Positions 44,012 through 52,175 of a stretch of 64,000 bases of DNA are shown here, one piece after another; the first letter of the stretch is position 1, and every line of letters starts with the position of its first letter. The stretch is from Brevundimonas sp. Root1279. Lineage in GTDB: Bacteria; Pseudomonadota; Alphaproteobacteria; Caulobacterales; Caulobacteraceae. The DNA lies in NCBI RefSeq assembly GCF_001425945.1, contig NZ_LMEB01000009.1, forward strand, positions 62,001-126,000. The letters are read 5' to 3'. The notes below the pieces were generated by a model. That model ran no database searches. It worked only from the letters and a program-made list of their open reading frames with translations, and was not told where the DNA came from. The position numbers and the translations under genes are program-made.

Positions 44012-44482
44012 ATGCGCAAGCTCGCCCTTTCCCTGATCGCCTGCCTCGCTGTGGTCGCCACCGGACCCGCCTTCGCAGGACAAGCCGCGGACTGCGACAG
44101 CTCACCCGCCGCCAATCGTCAGCTGGTGCTGGACTTCTACACGCTCGGCCTCGTCGAGCGGCAGCCCGAGGTCGCCTTCGAGCGCTACACTTCGCCCGCC
44201 TTCGTCGAGCACAAGCCGGACATTCCCGGCGGCACGCGCGCGGCCGTGGTCGAGTTCCTGGGGGGCATCATCCGCGATGTTCCGACGGCGCGCTGGGAGG
44301 TGCTGCGCTCGGCGGCCTCGGATGACCTGGTCTTCATCCACGCCCGCATGACGCCCGCGCCCGGCGCGCCCGCCTACGCCCTGGCCGACATCTTCCGCGT
44401 CGAGAACTGCCGCATCGTCGAGCACTGGGACGTGGTGGCCGGTCCGCCGGAAGATTCCGTCAATCCGCACTCGCGGTTCTAG
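44012..44482 (+). CDS. Secreted SnoaL/NTF2-like protein
   Basis: A 156-residue protein with signal peptide MRKLALSLIACLAVVATGPAFA. The mature part has the SnoaL-like/NTF2 fold markers RQLVLDFYTLGLVERQPE, YTSPAFVEHKPD, and DIFRVENCRIVEHWDVV. Family members are small-molecule binding or isomerase-like proteins; substrate unknown. Its last 23 bases overlap the 3' end of the convergent amidohydrolase gene. Confidence 0.82.
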   Translation: MRKLALSLIACLAVVATGPAFAGQAADCDSSPAANRQLVLDFYTLGLVERQPEVAFERYTSPAFVEHKPDIPGGTRAAVVEFLGGIIRDVPTARWEVLRSAASDDLVFIHARMTPAPGAPAYALADIFRVENCRIVEHWDVVAGPPEDSVNPHSRF

Positions 44483-45737
44483 GCTCGGGATCCTTCACCA
44501 CCTCGCCGCCCTTCATGACCCAGACCACATTGCGTGTGGCGTGGATGTCGGCGGTCGGGTCGCCCTGGACGGCGACGAGGTCGGCCAGCAGGCCCGGCTG
44601 GACGCGGCCGCGGTCGGGTAGGTCCAAGGCCTCGGCGTTGCCGGAGGTGGCGGCCATGAGGACGTCGGCCGCCGGCATGCCGTAGTCGACCATCAGCTCC
44701 ATCTCGAGGGCGTTGGTGCCGTGGGCGTAGACCCCGACGTCGCCGCCCATGCACATCTTCACTCCAGCGGCGCGTGCGGCGGCGAAGGCCTCGCGGTGGG
44801 CGCGGACGCGGGGCGGGGCGCTGGCGGCGGACCCGTCCCAGCCGGCGTAGCGGGCGTTGGACCAGGTGGCGGCGAGGGTGGGGCACAGGACCACGCCGCG
44901 CCCGGCCATCAGCCGGTAGATCTCGGGCGTGCCGCCGTCGCCGTGCTCGATGGTGTCGGCCCCGGCCGAGGCGGCGCGGCGCATGCCCTCGGCGGTGGCG
45001 GCGTGGATGGCCACCGGGCGGCCGGCGGCGTGGGCGGTCTCGACGGCGAGGCGCATCTCGGCCTCGGAGAAGGTCGGACGGCTGGGCTCGCCGGGCCGCC
45101 AGGGGCTGTCGGCGTAGAGCTTGATGACGTCGGCGCCCCCGCCGATCTGGCTGCGCACCACGCGGATCAGGTCGTCGCCGTCGGCCTCTTCGGCGCCCAG
45201 CGGCGTGTCGGCGCCCGGCTCGAAGCCCTTGGGGCCGTAGGCGCCGGTGGCCACGATGGCGCGGGTGGCGGCGAGGATGCGGGGGCCGGGAACGATGCCC
45301 TCGTCGATGGCCTGGCGCAGGCCGACGTCGGCGTAGCCCGCCCCCTCGGTACCGAGGTCACGGGTCGTCGTGAAGCCGGCGTTGAGGGTGTCCTCCGCCG
45401 CCACCACGGCCCGGGCGGTGCGCAGGGCGAGCGGCTCGTGCAGCACCTGATCGTCCCACTTGGCTTCGTTGTAGGGGTGCAGGAACAGGTGGGAGTGGCC
45501 CTCGATGAAGCCGGGCAGCAGGGTGGCGCCGGGCAGGTCGACGATGCGCGCGTCGGCAGGCGCGACCACCGACGGCCCGACGGCGACGATGCGCTCGCCC
45601 TCGACCAGCACCGACCAGCCTGGGTGCAGCCGGCCGTCGACGCCGTCGAACACGGCGGCCGGGCGGATGAGCGTAGGGGTCTGGGCCAGGGCCGGCGTGG
45701 CGAGCAACAGGCTCAGGCAGGCGACGATCGTGCGCAT
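44460..45737 (-). CDS. Secreted amidohydrolase (imidazolonepropionase/prolidase-like)
   Basis: A 425-residue metal-dependent hydrolase with signal peptide MRTIVACLSLLLATPALAQ. Metal-site motifs: GFIEGHSHLFLHP (HxH), VIKLYADS (Lys), AIHAATAEGM and TIEHGDGG (His), MGGDVGVY (Asp). It resembles periplasmic Xaa-Pro or organophosphate-acid-type amidohydrolases; substrate unknown. Downstream stop overlaps the SnoaL-like gene by 23 bp. Confidence 0.9.
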   Translation of the reverse strand: MRTIVACLSLLLATPALAQTPTLIRPAAVFDGVDGRLHPGWSVLVEGERIVAVGPSVVAPADARIVDLPGATLLPGFIEGHSHLFLHPYNEAKWDDQVLHEPLALRTARAVVAAEDTLNAGFTTTRDLGTEGAGYADVGLRQAIDEGIVPGPRILAATRAIVATGAYGPKGFEPGADTPLGAEEADGDDLIRVVRSQIGGGADVIKLYADSPWRPGEPSRPTFSEAEMRLAVETAHAAGRPVAIHAATAEGMRRAASAGADTIEHGDGGTPEIYRLMAGRGVVLCPTLAATWSNARYAGWDGSAASAPPRVRAHREAFAAARAAGVKMCMGGDVGVYAHGTNALEMELMVDYGMPAADVLMAATSGNAEALDLPDRGRVQPGLLADLVAVQGDPTADIHATRNVVWVMKGGEVVKDPEPRTASAD

Positions 45738-45805
45738 GGGGCCTCGCGGGGCGACGGGGCGGCGAGGGTGCGGCCAAGCCGGGCGAGGCGCAAGCGGGAA
45801 GGCGG

Positions 45806-46075
45806 CTAGTCCTCGTCGCCGCCGTGGCGGTCTTCCGGCGCGACGTAGTGGCGCTCGATGTCGGCGACGTCCATGCGGTGGCCGGTGGCCTCGGCGACGA
45901 TGGCGACGATGTCCGCGTCGGTCTTGCCGGCGTCGCGCATCTGCTCGATCTCGTCGCTGACCATCTCGACGAATTCGGAGACTTCGAACCGCTCCTCGCC
46001 GAGCCCGAGGGCCTCGCGGAGGCTGCGTTGCGCCGCAATGGCCTGGTCGATGGTGAAGGTGGGTTGATCGGTCAT
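45806..46075 (-). CDS. Small acidic hypothetical protein
   Basis: An 89-residue protein: MTDQPTFTIDQAIAAQRSLR, EEFEVSEFVEMVSDEIEQMR-like helix (here RFEVSEFVEMVSDEIEQM), then ADIVAIVAEATGH and an acidic tail HGGDED. It appears helical and cytosolic. Start at ATG 46075 where a family-like start and the codon pattern begin; longer upstream frame not supported. Unrecognised. Confidence 0.6.
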   Translation of the reverse strand: MTDQPTFTIDQAIAAQRSLREALGLGEERFEVSEFVEMVSDEIEQMRDAGKTDADIVAIVAEATGHRMDVADIERHYVAPEDRHGGDED

Positions 46076-46192
46076 GCGGCGGCTCCGGGCGGGAGCCCTG
46101 ACAACCGATGTCGGGGGGCGAGGTTGCACCGGCGTCGCGTCGGGCCCGCCGGGAAGCGATGAACCCGTTCGCCGGGCAGGTGTTGGGAAGCG

Positions 46193-46663
46193 ATGCGTGT
46201 ACCCGATCTCCTTGCGTCCGCCCTCATCGGCGCCGTCGCCAGCGCCCGTTCGATGACCCCCATGGCGGCTCTGGCGACCGCCCACCTTGCCCACCGCAAG
46301 ACGCCCGGCCGGCTGCGCCTGCTGACCCATCCGCTGTTCACGGCCGGGGCCCTCGTGATGGGCGTCGGCGAGTTGTTCGGCGACAAGATGAAGTCGGCCC
46401 CGGACCGGACCGTCCCGCTGGGCCTGCTCGCCCGGGTCATGAGCGCCGGCATCGCGGGCGCCGCTCTGGCGCCGAAGGGGCGGGAGCGCTTCGGGGGCCT
46501 GCTGGCGGTGACGGTCGCTGTGCCGCTGGCCTACCTCACCCTGGCGGGCCGCAAGCGGGCGATGCGGGAGATCGGCCAGACCAGGAGCGGGCTGATCGAG
46601 GATGCGCTGGTGGTCGCGAGCGGTGCGGCGGTGGTGGCGGGGACGGTGAAGCGGCGCCGTTAA
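46193..46663 (+). CDS. DUF4126 family membrane protein
   Basis: A 156-residue membrane protein with MRVPDLLASALIGAVASARSM, LLTHPLFTAGALVMGVGELFGDKMKSAPDR and KGRERFGGLLAVTVAVPLAYL, matching DUF4126. Three to four helices. The GE..GDK..PDRT block is the most conserved family feature. Function unknown. Confidence 0.82.
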   Translation: MRVPDLLASALIGAVASARSMTPMAALATAHLAHRKTPGRLRLLTHPLFTAGALVMGVGELFGDKMKSAPDRTVPLGLLARVMSAGIAGAALAPKGRERFGGLLAVTVAVPLAYLTLAGRKRAMREIGQTRSGLIEDALVVASGAAVVAGTVKRRR

Positions 46664-46701
46664 GTCTTGGGTTCCGCCGGGTACGTCGTTAGGCTTGGCC
46701 G

Positions 46702-47385
46702 ATGGGCGGGAAGATCAGCATAGAACGGGCCATCCTTGTCGGGATGGTGTGGGTCAACGGCACGGCGCTGCTGGGTTTCGGCCTGCCGCTGGCCGGCTTC
46801 GGCGCGATCGGTGCTCTGATGGAGACCCAGGCGGACGATGGTTGGATCGTGCTGGGCGCCTTGATCCTGGCGTTCGTGCTCGCCCTCCTTTGCAGTTGGG
46901 TGGCCTGGTCGAGCCAGATCACGCGTTGGCGGCTGTGGGCCTACCGGCGGGTCGACGACGTCCAGGCCCTGAAGACGGCCGCCGTAACGGCGAGCCTGAT
47001 CTGGCCGGACGGACATTTCCTTGAGAAGACCGAGTTTCGGAGCCCGCATCAGGCTGCGGAACTGCAGCGCCTGGAGCGAGCGGCCAGTGCGCGCGGGGCG
47101 ATGAAGCGACCGGAGCAGCGCCCGACCCGGCTCGGGACGGCCGGCAAGGCGCTGTTCTTCGGCCTTGTCCTGACGCCGATTTCAGTCCTCGCCCCGATGG
47201 GGTTCTTGAGCTTCTTGGGGATCGATCTCAGCGGCAGTTGGATCTTTCTCACGATCCTTGCGGCCTTTCCGTTGGTCGTCGCCGGTTTGATCTATGGCCG
47301 GGCCCGGCGTGACGGGGTGTCGGCGGACGAAGGCTTCCGCCGAATGCTTCCGCGAGCCCTGCGGGCTGAACCGGGCGATCGGTGA
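46702..47385 (+). CDS. Polytopic membrane protein, unknown function
   Basis: A 227-residue protein with hydrophobic segments at about 12-34, 46-68, 150-172 and 178-196 and a cytosolic loop between (RRVDDVQALKTAAVTASL, ELQRLERAASARG). It ends in a basic RRMLPRALRAEPGDR. It lies 47 bp before lysS. No family recognised. Confidence 0.7.
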   Translation: MGGKISIERAILVGMVWVNGTALLGFGLPLAGFGAIGALMETQADDGWIVLGALILAFVLALLCSWVAWSSQITRWRLWAYRRVDDVQALKTAAVTASLIWPDGHFLEKTEFRSPHQAAELQRLERAASARGAMKRPEQRPTRLGTAGKALFFGLVLTPISVLAPMGFLSFLGIDLSGSWIFLTILAAFPLVVAGLIYGRARRDGVSADEGFRRMLPRALRAEPGDR

Positions 47386-47432
47386 CGCGCCGGGCGTTGA
47401 CCCGCCGCCCCTGACGCTGCAAAGCCCCTCCC

Positions 47433-49103
47433 ATGCTGCAGAACCTCGAAACCCTCTCGCGTGAGGCCAAGTCCTGGCCGTTCGAACAGGCCCGCAATCT
47501 TCTGAACCACGTTCTGAAGAAGCGGCTGTCGGACGCCGACCGGAACGCCGCCAAGCTGCTGATCGACGCCGGCAAGGCGGACGAGGCGCTGGCGACCTTC
47601 GAGGCGCTGCAGCGGCCGGTGATCCTGGAGACGGGGTATGGGCCGTCGGGCCTGCCGCACATGGGCACCTTCGGCGAGGTGGCGCGCACGACCATGGTGC
47701 GCAACGCCTTCCGCGCCCTGACCGGCGACCACTGGCGCACGCGGCTGATCGCCTTCTCGGACGACATGGACGGACTGCGCAAGGTTCCGGAGGGCATCCC
47801 CAATCCGGAGATGCTGCGCGAGGACCTGCACAAGCCGCTGACCGTGGTGCGCGACCCGTTCGGCACGCACGACAGCTTCGGGGCGCACAACAACGCCCGC
47901 CTGCGCGCCTTCCTCGACGGCTTCGGCTTCGAGTACGAGTTCCTCTCCTCGACCGAGCAGTACAGGTCGGGGCGGTTCGACGAGGTGCTGCTGCGTCTGC
48001 TGGAGCGGTTCGACGCGGTCCAGTCCATCATGCTGCCGACGCTCGGCGAAGAGCGCCGCGCCACCTATTCGCCCTTCCTGCCGGTCAGCCCGATCACCGG
48101 CCATGTGCTGCAGGTGCCGACGCTGGAGCGCAACGTCGAGAAGGGCACGATCGTGTTCGACGATCCCGCCGGCGGACGAACCGAGGTCCCGGTCACCGGC
48201 GGCCATGTGAAGCTGCAGTGGAAGCCCGACTGGGCCATGCGCTGGACGGCGCTGGACGTCGACTACGAGATGTCGGGCAAGGACCTGATCGAGAGCGTGC
48301 GCGAGAGCTCCAAGGTCTGCCGCGCGCTTGGGGGCGTCCCGCCCGAGGGCTTCAACTACGAGCTCTTCCTCGACATCGAGGGCAAGAAGATCTCCAAGTC
48401 CAAGGGCAACGGCCTGACCATGGAGGAGTGGCTGCGCTACGGCACGCCCGAGAGCCTGTCGTGGTACATGTTCCAGTCGCCGAAGTCCGCCAAGTCGCTG
48501 CATTTCAACGTCATTCCGCGCGCGATCGACGACTATCTGGCCTTCATCGAGGCCTATAAGACGCAGGAGCCGCCGAAGCGGATCGACAACGCCGTCTGGT
48601 CGATCCATTCGGGGGCGCCGCCCGAGCACACCTCGCCGGTGTCCTTCGCCCTGCTGCTCAACCTGGTGGGCGTGGCGAATGCCTCGTCCAAGGCGCAGCT
48701 ATGGGCCTATTTCGCCAAATACCTGCCCGAGGCGACGCCCGAGAACGAACCGCTGCTCGACCAGCTGATGGACCGGGCGCTGAACTACTACGAGGACTTC
48801 GTGAAGCCGACGAAGTCCTACCGCCTGCCCGACGACAAGGAGAAGGCGGCGCTGCTGGACCTGGCGGCGCGGCTGAAGGCCCTGCCGGCCGACACCACGG
48901 ACGGCGAACTGATCCAGGGCGAGGTCTACGCCGTGGGCAAAGAACACGCGTTCGAGCCGCTGCGCGCCTGGTTCGGGGCGCTGTACGAGGTGCTGCTGGG
49001 CGCGTCGCAGGGGCCGCGGTTCGGCTCGTTCGCGGCCATTTACGGCCTGCCGCAGACGATCGCTCTGATCGAGGCTGGCGCGAACGGCGAGCTGGCGTCT
49101 TAG
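47433..49103 (+). CDS. lysS: Class I lysyl-tRNA synthetase
   Basis: A 556-residue class I LysRS (archaeal/alphaproteobacterial type), attaching lysine to tRNA-Lys. ATP-binding signature PSGLPHMG (HIGH-like, about 71-78) and KISKSKGNG (KMSKS, about 323) are present, as are FSDDMDGLRKVP and the alpha-helix cage C-terminal region. Alphaproteobacteria commonly use this class instead of the class II enzyme. tRNA-Lys lies at 39146. Confidence 0.95.
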   Translation: MLQNLETLSREAKSWPFEQARNLLNHVLKKRLSDADRNAAKLLIDAGKADEALATFEALQRPVILETGYGPSGLPHMGTFGEVARTTMVRNAFRALTGDHWRTRLIAFSDDMDGLRKVPEGIPNPEMLREDLHKPLTVVRDPFGTHDSFGAHNNARLRAFLDGFGFEYEFLSSTEQYRSGRFDEVLLRLLERFDAVQSIMLPTLGEERRATYSPFLPVSPITGHVLQVPTLERNVEKGTIVFDDPAGGRTEVPVTGGHVKLQWKPDWAMRWTALDVDYEMSGKDLIESVRESSKVCRALGGVPPEGFNYELFLDIEGKKISKSKGNGLTMEEWLRYGTPESLSWYMFQSPKSAKSLHFNVIPRAIDDYLAFIEAYKTQEPPKRIDNAVWSIHSGAPPEHTSPVSFALLLNLVGVANASSKAQLWAYFAKYLPEATPENEPLLDQLMDRALNYYEDFVKPTKSYRLPDDKEKAALLDLAARLKALPADTTDGELIQGEVYAVGKEHAFEPLRAWFGALYEVLLGASQGPRFGSFAAIYGLPQTIALIEAGANGELAS

Positions 49104-49192
49104 TCGGCCGCGGTCGTCGGCCCTGCGGGACCTCCCGACCCGACGCGGCCTGGCGCTTCGCGCGCTCAAGCAGCGAGCGACCGCGTCGCGAG

Positions 49193-49208
49193 CGTTAGCG
49201 CGCTAACG
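49193..49208. promoter_or_regulatory. 16-bp perfect palindrome upstream of SH3-domain gene
   Basis: CGTTAGCGCGCTAACG is perfectly symmetric and lies 97 bp upstream of ATG 49305. It resembles LacI/TetR-like operator architecture but no regulator is adjacent. Evidence is symmetry and position only. Confidence 0.4.
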
Positions 49209-49304
49209 AACATGAACCGAATATAACGGCGACCCTCCGGGAGCCTTCAGCTTGGCCAGTGCATTGTGCCTGCCATCGACCAACTCGATGACAGGAGATG
49301 AGCC

Positions 49305-49799
49305 ATGTCGAATAACAAGAAAATCACCGTCGCTATCGCCGCCGCCGCCATTCTGGGCACGCTCGCTCCGGCGGCCATTCCGACCATCGCTTCCGCCCAA
49401 TCGCGCGCCAACGGCGTGACCAACTGTGACGCCCCCGGCGGCCGCCAGCGCACCGGCGCCCTGATCGGCGGCGTGCTCGGCGCCCTGGCCGGCAGCCAAA
49501 TCTCGGACAATGAGCGCGCCCTCGGCGCGGTCGCGGGCGGCGCCGCGGGTGCGGCCGCCGGCTCGTACATCGGCTGTAACCAGCAGCGCCAGCGCGCCGC
49601 CAGTTCGAACTACAGCTACGACAACAGCGCCCAGTACCGGGCCATGTCCAACCTGAACATTCGTTCGGGCCCGGGCACCGGCTACCGCACCATGGGCCGT
49701 CTGTCGGCCGGCCAGCCGTTCACGGCCACCGGCTCGCAGGGCGAATGGGTCCAGATCGCCGGCGGCGGCTGGGTCAACGCCCACTACGTCACGCGCTAA
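49305..49799 (+). CDS. Secreted SH3-domain protein with glycine zipper
   Basis: A 164-residue protein: signal peptide (KITVAIAAAAILGTLAPAAI, cleavage near ASAQ), a glycine-zipper membrane-embedding segment (about 50-90, GALIGGVLGALAGSQISDNE and AVAGGAAGAAAGSYIGC), and a C-terminal bacterial SH3 domain (LNIRSGPGTGYRTMGRL, WVQIAGGGWVNAHYVTR). The last part suggests peptidoglycan or cell-envelope binding. A strong terminator follows. ATG 49305 has GAGATG-like upstream AGGAGATGAGCC. Confidence 0.88.
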   Translation: MSNNKKITVAIAAAAILGTLAPAAIPTIASAQSRANGVTNCDAPGGRQRTGALIGGVLGALAGSQISDNERALGAVAGGAAGAAAGSYIGCNQQRQRAASSNYSYDNSAQYRAMSNLNIRSGPGTGYRTMGRLSAGQPFTATGSQGEWVQIAGGGWVNAHYVTR

Positions 49800-50111
49800 G
49801 CACTGGCGCAGAGACAAGGAGAGGCCGCCCTTCGGGGCGGCCTTTTTTGTTCGGATCTCCAGGCCCAGGTCTGCTTGGAGGATCTCCTGTCCGAGCAGGG
49901 GAGGCTCGCCCGGCTACCAAAGCAAAAGCCGGTGCGCGGCGGCCGATGACGAGAATGGATGGCTGGCCCAGCGGGGCAACGAAGCCCTGTTTCCGTAGCG
50001 CTCGAAGGCGACGTTGAACTCGCGTCCGCTCGATTTGCCCGGCCGCTCGGCCTGCGCGATGCTCCGATGCACGCGCCCAGGCGGCGCAAACCGCAACCTG
50101 AGGGACCCTGG
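49800..50111. other. 312-bp gap with terminator; nothing else recognised
   Basis: Apart from the terminator at 49822-49848, I see no gene. Several short minus- and plus-strand frames cross it but lack ribosome-binding sites and family features. The middle portion is somewhat less GC-rich than its surroundings. Confidence 0.5.
49822..49848 (+). terminator. Rho-independent terminator with UUCG loop
   Basis: AGGCCGCCC-TTCG-GGGCGGCCT followed by a run of T residues: a perfect 9-bp stem closed by a UUCG tetraloop. It lies 23 bases after the SH3 gene stop. One of the clearest terminators in the window. Confidence 0.95.
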
Positions 50112-50501
50112 ATGCCACGCAGAGACTTCGATCCCGCCAGCGTCACAGCCGACGGGCGGGCGGCGAGCAAGGAGACCCTGTTCGACGGCGCCGCGGCCGG
50201 GCCATGGCGTGGGGTCGTCGAAGGGGTGGCGTGGGGCGGACAGACGACCGTCCTAGCCTACGGCACGGACACGATCGGGGAGGGGCCGCGGCTGCACGTC
50301 CACCCCTATGACGAGACCTTCATCGTCATCGCCGGGCGGGCGCGGTTCTTTGTCGGCGACACGACGCTGGAGGCGGCCCAGGGCGACGTGGTGTTCGGGC
50401 CGGCCGGCGTTCCGCACAGGTTCGAGAACCTGGGGCCGGGCCGCCTGCAGACGATCGACATCCACCATTCGCCGAAGTGGATCCAGACGGACCTGGACTA
50501 G
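50112..50501 (+). CDS. Cupin-domain protein
   Basis: A 129-residue cupin. The metal-binding motif G(X)5HXH...E is LHVHPYDETFIVIAG and the second motif is GDVVFGPAGVPHRFEN. It starts MPRRDFDPAS at 50112 with GAGGG upstream; in-frame sequence farther upstream is not cupin-like. Cupins of this size bind a metal and a small molecule or hormone-like compound; function unknown. Confidence 0.85.
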   Translation: MPRRDFDPASVTADGRAASKETLFDGAAAGPWRGVVEGVAWGGQTTVLAYGTDTIGEGPRLHVHPYDETFIVIAGRARFFVGDTTLEAAQGDVVFGPAGVPHRFENLGPGRLQTIDIHHSPKWIQTDLD

Positions 50502-50511
50502 GCCGGCCCTG

Positions 50512-51147
50512 CTACTGGCTCACCCACAGGATGCGGCCCATCCACTGGATGTCGCGGCGTTCGACGGTGCGCGGTTCGTAGGCTGGGTTGATCGAGGCGA
50601 GGGTGACGGTCTCGGTGGTGAGCCGGTCGACCTCCTTGGCCAAGGTCTCGCCGCCGGTGGTGCGGACCACGACGCGGTCGCCCTTGCGCACGTCGGACGC
50701 TTCGCGATCGACGATGACCCGGTCGCCCTCACGGTACAGCGGGACCATGGAGTCGCCATTGATGCGCAGGCTGAGAAGGGTGTCGCGGGGACGCGGCAGC
50801 TCGGTCTGTTCCCAGCCGTCGCCGACGGGCAGGCCGGCGTCGTCGAAGAAGCCGTCCTGGCCGGCCTGGGCCAGGCCGAGCATGGGCACGGTGGAAGGGC
50901 GGTCCGGGGCGTCCTGGGCCAAGGCGGCGAAGTCGCCGAGGGTCGCGCCGGTGGCTTCGAGGATGCGCGTCAGGCTTTCGGTCGAGGGCCAGCGCGGGCG
51001 CGGCGGCTCGCCGGGGCCGAAACGCTTGGAAGGATTGAAGCTGGTGGCGTCCAGCCCGGCGCGCCGGGCCAGGCCCGAGGCGCTGAGGCCCTCGCGCCGG
51101 GCGAGGCCGTCGATCGCCTTCCAGAGCTGGGCGTGGGACAGGGGCAT
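50512..51147 (-). CDS. LexA-like S24-peptidase transcriptional regulator
   Basis: A 211-residue regulator with an N-terminal helix-turn-helix (about 8-75, SASGLARRAGLDATSF) and a C-terminal S24 (LexA/CI-type) autoprotease domain. Catalytic Ser133 (NGDSMVP) and Lys171 (TLAKEV) are present and the cleavage bond is probably Ala95-Gly96 (LAQAGQD). Such proteins repress genes until self-cleaved or act as stable transcription factors. The start is ATG 51147. A TAGGCGGATAT motif lies 36 bp upstream at 51183-51198. Confidence 0.88.
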   Translation of the reverse strand: MPLSHAQLWKAIDGLARREGLSASGLARRAGLDATSFNPSKRFGPGEPPRPRWPSTESLTRILEATGATLGDFAALAQDAPDRPSTVPMLGLAQAGQDGFFDDAGLPVGDGWEQTELPRPRDTLLSLRINGDSMVPLYREGDRVIVDREASDVRKGDRVVVRTTGGETLAKEVDRLTTETVTLASINPAYEPRTVERRDIQWMGRILWVSQ

Positions 51148-51182
51148 GACGGCCGAATCAGCAGCGCCTTGGCGGCGATCTG

Positions 51183-51198
51183 TAGGAATATCCGCCTA
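51183..51198 (-). promoter_or_regulatory. Candidate operator, copy 1 (TAGGCGGATATTCCTA)
   Basis: A 16-bp sequence with TAGG/CCTA symmetry, 36-51 bp upstream of the S24 regulator start. It is 15/16 identical to a second copy at 52742-52757. Autoregulation of the S24 gene is the natural reading; it is a hypothesis based on sharing and position. Confidence 0.5.
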
Positions 51199-51211
51199 TG
51201 TCCCGTCGTGG

Positions 51212-51643
51212 TCAACGCGGCTCGGCGACGATTGCGCGGTCGCGCCAGGCCTGGAAGACGCCGATGGACAGGACGCCGAGGGCGGCGAAATTGGCCAGGC
51301 TGACGACCTCATAGAGGGTGGCGATCGAGGCGCCGGGCTGGGCGATCATCAGCACATGGGCCATGACGGCGACGGTCTGGACCGCGGCGGCCCAGGCGGG
51401 CCACGCGCGGCGGCTCTTCCAGGCCAGGGCGCCGTAGACGACCAGCAGGGCGGCGTCGATCAGGATCAGGGCGAGCTGGGGCTGGTCCATGAGGCTCTCC
51501 TCCCGCAGCAGCAGGGTGGAGAACAGGGCGAGGGCGTAGGCGCCGGCGCCAATGCGCTCGGGCTCGTCCCCCTTCAGGAAGCCGACGATGGCGACGAGGA
51601 CGACGAGGGCGAAGCCGGCGTGGGCGATGACGCTCTCCGGCAT
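51212..51643 (-). CDS. Small membrane protein, paralogue of the 51658 gene
   Basis: A 143-residue membrane protein with four hydrophobic segments. It shares VGFLKGDEPERIGAGAYALA and ALAWKSRRAWPAWAAAVQ with the next gene (51658-52086). A gap of 14 bp separates the pair. No family recognised. The motif GDEPER sits between helices and could be a functional loop. Confidence 0.75.
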   Translation of the reverse strand: MPESVIAHAGFALVVLVAIVGFLKGDEPERIGAGAYALALFSTLLLREESLMDQPQLALILIDAALLVVYGALAWKSRRAWPAWAAAVQTVAVMAHVLMIAQPGASIATLYEVVSLANFAALGVLSIGVFQAWRDRAIVAEPR

Positions 51644-51657
51644 GTCTGGTCCGCCGC

Positions 51658-52086
51658 CTATTCGATCCCGGCGGCCCGGCGTTCCTGCCAGGCCCAGAAG
51701 GTGCCGACCCCGATGGTGATCAGGATGGCGACGCCGGACAGATTGTTCACGGCGTAGAAGGCGATGTTGCCGGCGCCGGTGTCCATGATGAAGACCAGGT
51801 GGCCGGCGACGATGATGCCCTGGAAGGCGGCGGCCCAGACGGGCCAGGTGCGGCGGCTCTTCCAGGCGATGATGGCGAAGATGGCCAGCAGCACCAGGTC
51901 GGCGGCCAGCTGCCCGTATTTGGGCCCGAAGTAGCCGGTGTTGTCCTGGATGAGCAGGGAGGCCAGCGCGACCATGACGAAGGCGCCGGCGCCGATCCGC
52001 TCCGGCTCGTCCCCCTTGAGGAAGGCGAAGCCCGCGATCAGCACGATGATCGCGACGCCAATCATCGAGTAGGTCGTGTCAAACAC
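51658..52086 (-). CDS. Small membrane protein, paralogue of the 51212 gene
   Basis: A 142-residue membrane protein with four helices and the shared blocks FLKGDEPERIGAGAFV and AWKSRRTWPVWAAAFQ. GTG 52086 is chosen as start since it gives the same length as its paralogue; an in-frame TTG at 52107 falls inside the loop of a strong hairpin and ATG 52065 would trim the first helix. Its leader is the 3' arm of that hairpin. Confidence 0.72.
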   Translation of the reverse strand: MFDTTYSMIGVAIIVLIAGFAFLKGDEPERIGAGAFVMVALASLLIQDNTGYFGPKYGQLAADLVLLAIFAIIAWKSRRTWPVWAAAFQGIIVAGHLVFIMDTGAGNIAFYAVNNLSGVAILITIGVGTFWAWQERRAAGIE

Positions 52087-52090
52087 AGAA

Positions 52091-52121
52091 TCGCCCCCAG
52101 CGCTCAAAGCGTTGGGGGCGA
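52091..52121 (-). terminator. 14-bp hairpin between the 52176 gene and the 51658 gene
   Basis: An inverted repeat of 14 bp with one G-U pair and a 3-base loop (TCGCCCCCAGCGCT / AGCGTTGGGGGCGA). On the minus strand the 3' arm contains the GGGGG that would be the Shine-Dalgarno of GTG 52086, followed by ATTCTGTGTTT, a weak T tract. It could terminate the 52176-52520 transcript, or hide the ribosome-binding site of the next gene. Confidence 0.65.
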
Positions 52122-52175
52122 CAATGCATCAAGTCGGTGCGGATCGAAACGTCCGCCGCCCGACATTACGCCGAA

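Noticed and set aside
49959-50111. Upstream extension of the cupin gene
   Set aside because: The extra 51 residues are basic and unlike cupins; ATG 50112 has a GAGGG ribosome-binding site and starts the domain.
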